Positions 5,496 to 9,132 of a DNA stretch of 9,132 nucleotides are shown in pieces. How positions within the stretch are numbered: position 1 is the first letter of the stretch; every line of letters starts with the position of its first letter. The DNA comes from an uncultured Lachnospiraceae bacterium (GTDB lineage: Bacteria > Bacillota > Clostridia > Lachnospirales > Lachnospiraceae), in contig CANBFE010000051.1 of NCBI GenBank assembly GCA_947367855.1, forward strand, positions 1 through 9,132, in the 5' to 3' direction. The translations under genes and the position numbers were made by a program. The notes below the pieces were generated by a model. The model worked only from the letters and a program-made list of their open reading frames with translations. It was not told where the DNA came from and did no database searches.

Positions 5496-6845
5496 ATGGA
5501 ATTACCAAAAAACATTACACAAATTGGAGAAACGAATCCTCATTGCAAGGTGTATGTAGAGGATTATGTTATTTCTTACATAAAACAGCTGAATCAGTTT
5601 GCCGCTGAAAAAGAGTTGGCAGTGGCGCTGTATGGTGTCAGAAAAGAGGAAGCCGGAATTACTTACTTGTTTTTGTACGGAGCCTGCAGGATTACCTTCC
5701 TTCAGAAAGAATGCCGTCACCTGTCCCAGGCAGTTCAGCAGGAGGTGGAGAAACAGAGGAAGAAGTTTTTTTCAAATCATATTTTTCTGGGATACCGGAT
5801 ACTCAACGGTGAAATGGTGGAGGGATTTTTTATCTGCGAGCAGAACGTGTGCAGATATGTGGAGGGATATGCGCAGTTTTATGAGAAAAATGACGCCATG
5901 CTGGCATTTATGTTGGAAGAACGCCAGGAAGCGTCAGCGCCGGAAACCGTTGATCAGGAAAAATACAATGTTGTAAAGAAACGTCAGGAGGAGAGACGGG
6001 CTCAGGCGGCAGAAAGAGGTGGACATGCTTTCGGGCCCAGACCATCCGCTGCCCCTGTGCAGAATCCGGCTCCCAATGCCCTGGGGGGAAGACTGAAAAA
6101 CATGAAAATCGCCGCTGCAGCTGTATTTACCCTGCTCTGCGTCGCCGGTCTGGCAAGCATGGAAAACGGGGGAAAACTGGGGGAATGGCAGATGGCGATC
6201 CGCCAGTTGATGGAGGATGTATCCCAGAAGCAGCTGCCTGATGTGGTGGAAGTATCCAATGGCTCTGCCCAGGTTGGAACCATTGTGGCGGAGGACAGGC
6301 TTACAGACGCGATTTTGAATGAGAATGCCTCCGCAGATTCCTCTGAGGCTTTCCAGGAGACAGGAACGGAGCAGGGAAGCAGTCAGGAAGGAACACCCGG
6401 GACAGAGCAGGGAAGCGGCCAGGAAGGAACACCCGGTACAGAACAGGGAAGCGGCCAGGAAGGAACACCCGGTACAGAACAGGGAGGCAGCCAGGAAGGA
6501 ACGCCCGGGACAGAGCAGGGAGGCAGCCAGGAAGGAACATCCGGGACAGAGCAGGGAAGCGGCCAGGAAGGAACGCCCGGGACAGAGCAGGGAGGCAGCC
6601 AGGAAGGAACCCCCGGGACAGAGCAGGAAGGAAGCCAGGAAGCCGTGCCCGGAAACGAACAGGTACCGGCAGCAGGTCCCGCCGAAGAAATGATTTCCTA
6701 TACGGTAAAGAGGGGGGATACCCTTACCAGTATTTGTATACAGAACTACGGAAGCGATGCCCGCGTATCGGAGGTATGTTCTCTGAATAATATAAACAAT
6801 CCGGATGATATCAAAGAAGGTGAAAAAATATTTCTGCCACAATGA
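5496..6845 (+). CDS. Membrane-anchored LysM protein with repeat linker
   Basis: A predicted single-pass envelope protein of 449 residues. Residues 1 to about 140 form a soluble, presumably cytoplasmic domain ending in an E-G-Y-A-Q-F-Y-E-K-N-D motif. A charged, Ala-rich linker follows, then one hydrophobic segment (about 205-222). Residues 290-385 are eight 12-residue repeats (consensus GTEQGSGQEGTP, low complexity, acidic). Residues 400-449 are a LysM domain (YTVKRGDTLTSIC ... INNPDDIKEGEKIFLP) that binds peptidoglycan. With no cleavable signal peptide, an N-in/C-out topology is likely, with the repeats spanning the wall. I chose ATG 5496 because GGGAGG (5481-5486) lies nine bases upstream; the frame is open further back to 5421 but without a binding site and through the promoter region. 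The N-terminal domain may be JAB/MPN-like, a weak impression only. Confidence 0.85.
   Translation: MELPKNITQIGETNPHCKVYVEDYVISYIKQLNQFAAEKELAVALYGVRKEEAGITYLFLYGACRITFLQKECRHLSQAVQQEVEKQRKKFFSNHIFLGYRILNGEMVEGFFICEQNVCRYVEGYAQFYEKNDAMLAFMLEERQEASAPETVDQEKYNVVKKRQEERRAQAAERGGHAFGPRPSAAPVQNPAPNALGGRLKNMKIAAAAVFTLLCVAGLASMENGGKLGEWQMAIRQLMEDVSQKQLPDVVEVSNGSAQVGTIVAEDRLTDAILNENASADSSEAFQETGTEQGSSQEGTPGTEQGSGQEGTPGTEQGSGQEGTPGTEQGGSQEGTPGTEQGGSQEGTSGTEQGSGQEGTPGTEQGGSQEGTPGTEQEGSQEAVPGNEQVPAAGPAEEMISYTVKRGDTLTSICIQNYGSDARVSEVCSLNNINNPDDIKEGEKIFLPQ
6363..6650 (+). repeat. 36-bp in-frame tandem repeat, eight copies
   Basis: Eight consecutive 36-bp units encode GTEQ-(GS/GG)-(S/G/S)-QEGTP-type 12-mers; the last is degenerate (EGSQEAVP), and a partial GNEQ follows at 6651-6662. 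Because the unit is a multiple of three, gain or loss of copies keeps the reading frame, so length variation between strains is likely. Units alternate between GSGQ and GGSQ subtypes with scattered synonymous changes, which suggests past duplication and exchange. Confidence 0.95.
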
Positions 6846-6862
6846 GGATTTTATGGTATAAT
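6834..6862 (+). promoter_or_regulatory. Extended -10 promoter at the end of the LysM gene
   Basis: A perfect TATAAT (6857-6862) is preceded by TGG (6854-6856), an extended -10 element. CTGCCA (6834-6839, four of six matches) lies 17 bases upstream, inside the last LysM codons. The start would be near 6869. A perfect 7-bp hairpin sequence, ATTCTGC/GCAGAAT (6864-6870 / 6875-6881), spans the predicted start site. The nearest gene start is 160 bases downstream, so the product would be a leader or a small RNA. Confidence 0.65.
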
Positions 6863-6868
6863 GATTCT

Positions 6869-6951
6869 GCTGACGCAGAATTCAAGCCAGCTTACTGCTG
6901 CAGGGACTGCGGTGCGAACCTCCGGGGTCCTGTAGTCAGAACTTTATTTTT
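6869..6951 (+). ncRNA. Candidate small RNA or attenuated leader, unknown class
   Basis: Downstream of the 6834-6862 promoter lies a long hairpin at 6895-6939. CTGCAGG (6898-6904) pairs with CCTGTAG (6929-6935), extended inward by AC/GT past a bulged G and outward by CTG/CAG past a bulged T. Its apex can form CGG/CCG, or GGT/ACC closing a GCGA tetraloop. A U-rich tract (TTTATTTTT, 6943-6951) follows three bases after the stem, as in a Rho-independent terminator. This would give an RNA of about 80 nt. I do not recognise it as SRP RNA, 6S RNA, a T-box or a riboswitch I know. It could equally be the terminator of the LysM gene plus a leader. Confidence 0.4.
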
Positions 6952-6980
6952 GACAGGAAAATCCTGAGAGGCCATCCAAT
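6950..6980 (+). promoter_or_regulatory. Weak candidate promoter for the DUF5711-cvpA pair
   Basis: A perfect TTGACA (6950-6955) overlaps the end of the U-tract, but the best -10 match is TCCAAT (6975-6980), with a long 19-base spacer. If used, transcription would start near 6987 and bypass the hairpins upstream. The poor -10 and spacing make this uncertain. Confidence 0.25.
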
Positions 6981-7008
6981 GCCATTGCCGGCCGATGGAT
7001 GGTCTTTC
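6966..7008 (+). promoter_or_regulatory. Strong hairpin just before the DUF5711-like gene
   Basis: A 13-bp stem (6966-6978 with 6996-7008), including two G-U pairs and the core GGCCATCCA/TGGATGGTC, encloses a 17-base loop. It ends about ten bases before the AGGGG ribosome binding site (7018-7022). The U-run is weak (TTTC), so it may be an attenuator, an RNA stabiliser or a translation control element rather than a simple terminator. Confidence 0.45.
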
Positions 7009-7030
7009 ATATATAATAGGGGTTGTACGC

Positions 7031-8233
7031 ATGGCGGATATCAAAAATTACATGAAAGAAAAAGCAAGAAGAGAACAGAAGCAGGACGGGTACCGGGAAA
7101 AGATCGCGCGCCACAGAATGGCCGTTTTCTATAGAATTTTAGGAATAGGGGTATTCCTGGCTATTGTGGCAGCCTTTTTTTACATACAATACAAGCGCCG
7201 TATCTATATTGATTATGATATCATAGCATCTGTGAACAGGGAGACAATCAGCGGAACAACGGATGTAAGAATGGGAAATGCGGTGTTAACTTACAGCAAG
7301 GACGGAGCGCACTGTACCAACGAAAAAGGGAATGTAAACTGGAACCAGACTTTTCAGATACAGGATGCAAGGCTGTCCGTCAGCGGAGATACTGTGGCCA
7401 TAGGAGATTATAACGGGAGAAGCATTTTTATTGCGGATACTGAAAAGCTTACAGGAGAAATCACCACAGCCATGCCCATCCGTGACCTGGCAGTCTCAGA
7501 GGCAGGCTATGTGACGGCAGTGCTTGAGGACGGGGAAATCACATGGGTTAATACCTATAACAGCAGCGGCGAACTGGAACGGGAGGGGCGGACACACATG
7601 GATGACTCCGGTTATCCCATGGCTGTCAGCATGTCCCCGGGAGGCGAGCTGTTGGCTGTGGCTTATGTTTATGTGGATGCGGGAGTGCTGAAAACAAGGA
7701 TCGCCTTTTACAATTTTGGAGCAGTGGGCTCAAATGTCAGTGACTTTCTTGTCAGCAGCTGGGTATACACGGATATGCTGATTCCATATGTAAGGTTTAT
7801 GAATGACAATATATCGTTTGCAGTGGGAGACAGCAGGCTGATGATTTATTCCGGAGGGCATATACCGGGACCAGCAGCGGAGCATTTGTACGACAGAGAG
7901 GTACAGGCCGTTTTTTATAATGAAAGATATATCGGTCTTGTATTTTTTTCAGATAAAAGTGAAAGCCGATACCAGTTGGACGTGTATGATACGGCAAATG
8001 TCAATTCCAAGGCGAAAAATTTTTATTTTGATCTGGATTACACAGATATCTTTTTTGGAAAAGGAAATGTTGTAATCTATAATGAAACCGAGTGTCAGGT
8101 GATGACCATGGACGGAACAGAAAAGTATCACGGAAATTTCAGGAAGCCGGTACGTCTTATGGTTCCCACAGGAAGCGCATATAAGTATCTGCTTATTACG
8201 GATGATACCATGGATACGATACAATTAAAATGA
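7031..8233 (+). CDS. DUF5711-family membrane-anchored protein
   Basis: A 400-residue protein of unknown function. After a basic N-terminus (residues 1-30, rich in Lys/Arg) there is one membrane segment (about 32-52, ending in YKRR). The rest is predicted to lie outside the membrane: many short beta strands with repeating patterns such as G-D-T-V-A-I-G-D, M-S-P-G-G-E-L-L-A-V-A and G-D-S-R-L-M-I-Y-S, which look like blades of a WD40/YVTN-type beta-propeller. I recognise the overall type as the DUF5711 proteins found in Lachnospiraceae; that family label is from memory. The start at 7031 is preferred because AGGGG (7018-7022) lies eight bases upstream; the frame is open to an ATG at 6995, but that lies inside a hairpin and has no binding site. 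It is followed by cvpA after 68 bases. Confidence 0.75.
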   Translation: MADIKNYMKEKARREQKQDGYREKIARHRMAVFYRILGIGVFLAIVAAFFYIQYKRRIYIDYDIIASVNRETISGTTDVRMGNAVLTYSKDGAHCTNEKGNVNWNQTFQIQDARLSVSGDTVAIGDYNGRSIFIADTEKLTGEITTAMPIRDLAVSEAGYVTAVLEDGEITWVNTYNSSGELEREGRTHMDDSGYPMAVSMSPGGELLAVAYVYVDAGVLKTRIAFYNFGAVGSNVSDFLVSSWVYTDMLIPYVRFMNDNISFAVGDSRLMIYSGGHIPGPAAEHLYDREVQAVFYNERYIGLVFFSDKSESRYQLDVYDTANVNSKAKNFYFDLDYTDIFFGKGNVVIYNETECQVMTMDGTEKYHGNFRKPVRLMVPTGSAYKYLLITDDTMDTIQLK

Positions 8234-8238
8234 TACCG

Positions 8239-8261
8239 GGGTCAAAATACCTTTTGAACCC
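8239..8261 (+). promoter_or_regulatory. Small intergenic hairpin
   Basis: GGGTCAAAA (8239-8247) pairs with TTTTG-A-ACCC (8252-8261, one bulged A) around a TACC loop. There is no T-run, so it is not a terminator. It lies in the 68-base gap before the CvpA gene and may be an RNA processing or stability element. Confidence 0.3.
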
Positions 8262-8301
8262 AACATCATTCAAATAATAAGAAGAACAGGAGAAAAAGAA
8301 A

Positions 8302-8826
8302 ATGAATATCAATATAATGCTTATTGTGGCAGTCATAGCGGTTCTGGTTAAAATGGTGGACGGATATAAAAAAGGGATGATCAGGGAAATCATCTCCCTG
8401 GTTTCCATGGTGGTACTCTGTATTGTGGCAGCGCTGCTTGCATATGGGGTAAACAGCTATCATGACGGAAAGGCTTTCAATGTGGGCGTGGTTGTAATAT
8501 TGCTGATCCTGGTTCTCACGGTGCATCATCTTCTGGGATTGGTGTTTTTTTCTGCTAAAATGTTTTCCAAACTGCCCATTGTGCATTCTCTTGACAAGCT
8601 GTTGGGGATCGTCTTTGGAGTTTTTGAAATTATTTTAATACTTTGGACAATATATGCATTTGTTATGATGATGGATATGGGGACTATTGGCCAGAGTATT
8701 CTGAGTTATACGGAAGACAGCGAAATTCTCTCATGGGTTTACAGGCATAACTATCTGGCACAATGGATAGCAAAGTTTCTGAATGAGTTTGATTTTGTGC
8801 CTCTGATGGAGATTCTTGGCATGTAA
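8302..8826 (+). CDS. CvpA family membrane protein
   Basis: A 174-residue integral membrane protein of the CvpA family, named for E. coli CvpA, which is needed for colicin V production and linked to envelope stress tolerance; the biochemical role is not established. Four hydrophobic segments are visible (about 3-18, 28-48, 60-82 and 97-124). The typical basic loop D-G-Y-K-K-G-M-I-R-E lies between the first two, and L-D-K-L-L-G-I-V-F-G, a CvpA hallmark, comes before the fourth. The C-terminus is polar and soluble. The start is supported by AGGAG (8288-8292), nine bases upstream. No promoter is visible in the gap, so it is probably co-transcribed with the DUF5711-like gene. The rRNA-type promoters follow closely. 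Confidence 0.85.
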   Translation: MNINIMLIVAVIAVLVKMVDGYKKGMIREIISLVSMVVLCIVAALLAYGVNSYHDGKAFNVGVVVILLILVLTVHHLLGLVFFSAKMFSKLPIVHSLDKLLGIVFGVFEIILILWTIYAFVMMMDMGTIGQSILSYTEDSEILSWVYRHNYLAQWIAKFLNEFDFVPLMEILGM

Positions 8827-8869
8827 TGCGCCGGGATGTAAAATTGTGTAAAAAATTCAAAAAACACTG

Positions 8870-8899
8870 TTGACAAATTCAAATACATGGTGTTATAAT
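8870..8899 (+). promoter_or_regulatory. rRNA-type promoter P1
   Basis: Perfect TTGACA (8870-8875) and perfect TATAAT (8894-8899) are separated by 18 bases, with an A-rich UP-like stretch at 8838-8866. The predicted start is near 8906. A perfect 6-bp hairpin, CTGAAA-ACTC-TTTCAG (8923-8938), lies in the region between the two promoters. Confidence 0.85.
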
Positions 8900-8968
8900 G
8901 AAAATCCACCCGATGAAAGGCGCTGAAAACTCTTTCAGAAAAAAGTGGAAAAAAATTTAAAAAAGTTG

Positions 8969-8997
8969 TTGACAACAAAGTGAAGATGTGATATCCT
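8969..8997 (+). promoter_or_regulatory. rRNA-type promoter P2
   Basis: TTGACA (8969-8974) and TATCCT (8992-8997) are separated by 17 bases and preceded by long A/T tracts (8949-8964) resembling an UP element. The start would be near 9004. Tandem P1-P2 spacing of about 100 bases with strong -35 boxes is typical of rRNA operons. Confidence 0.8.
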
Positions 8998-9003
8998 ATC
9001 AGA

Positions 9004-9132
9004 GTTGTCACCGAGAACAACGGAGCGGCAGAAACAAAGCCGCAGACAACAAAACTGAACCTTGACAAATCAACAGTAATGCAACCCTGAAAATTCCAAA
9101 ACGGAAAATTCAGAGAACGGAGTCTGAAAAGA
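9004..9132 (+). other. Probable 16S rRNA operon leader, incomplete
   Basis: From the predicted P2 start the leader can fold. GTTGTC (9004-9009) pairs with GACAAC (9045-9050), enclosing the hairpin GCGGC/GCCGC (9025-9029 / 9039-9043). A second imperfect stem, CTGAA..TTCC/GGAA..TTCAG, spans 9087-9113. No coding sequence is present in 8827-9132. The 16S gene itself is not in the window: the conserved 16S start GAGTTTGATC is not seen. That a 16S gene follows is inferred from the promoter type and from the B. subtilis arrangement, where rrnA lies shortly after dnaX-yaaK-recR. Confidence 0.6.

Noticed and set aside
6863..7008. 6S RNA in the lysM-DUF5711 gap
   Set aside because: The 5' and 3' ends do not pair into the long closing stem required for 6S RNA.
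7012..7017. TATAAT upstream of the DUF5711-like gene
   Set aside because: The matching -35 position reads CGGCCG, and the start would fall downstream of the ribosome binding site.
9062..9090. Third rRNA promoter with TTGACA at 9062-9067
   Set aside because: No acceptable -10 box lies 16-19 bases downstream; the sequence there is CCCTGA-like. It is more likely part of the leader RNA.

Overview
The window looks like a core chromosomal segment of a Lachnospiraceae-type (Clostridia, Firmicutes) bacterium. The basis is gene content and order (dnaX-ybaB-recR followed by a likely rRNA operon start), strong AGGAGG-type ribosome binding sites, TTGACA/TATAAT promoters, and LysM, DUF5711-like and CvpA proteins of clostridial type. 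The assignment is family level only and is inferred, not searched.

Left end (1-520): the last 26 codons of a protein ending in a peptidoglycan-binding repeat, a two-way terminator, and a minus-strand tRNA-Ser(CGA). About 270 bases between the tRNA and the phosphofructokinase gene carry two divergent promoters. Both have a TTGCAA -35 box and a 17-base spacer, and they flank a phased 11-bp AT-rich repeat array.

Middle (520-5387): a phosphofructokinase with mixed ATP/PPi active-site signature, a hairpin, then a tight run dnaX - ybaB/ebfC - recR - galM, all on the + strand. Translation signals are interlocked. The ybaB ribosome binding site lies inside the poly-glutamate codons ending dnaX, and recR starts on the last base of the ybaB stop codon. 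dnaX, ybaB and recR serve replication and recombinational repair; galM is a sugar epimerase sharing the transcription unit.

Right half (5388-8826): a membrane-anchored LysM protein with eight in-frame 36-bp repeats, a roughly 185-base intergenic region with its own promoter and several hairpins, a DUF5711-like membrane-anchored protein, and a CvpA-family membrane protein. These three look like an envelope-related group.

Right end (8827-9132): no gene. Two near-consensus tandem promoters with A-rich upstream elements and a structured leader match the start of an rRNA operon whose 16S gene would lie just beyond the window.

Most of the window is ordinary housekeeping sequence. The least explained parts are the 6846-7030 intergenic RNA-like region, the phased repeats at 324-405, and the N-terminal domain of the LysM protein. 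I see no mobile element, CRISPR array or defence system.
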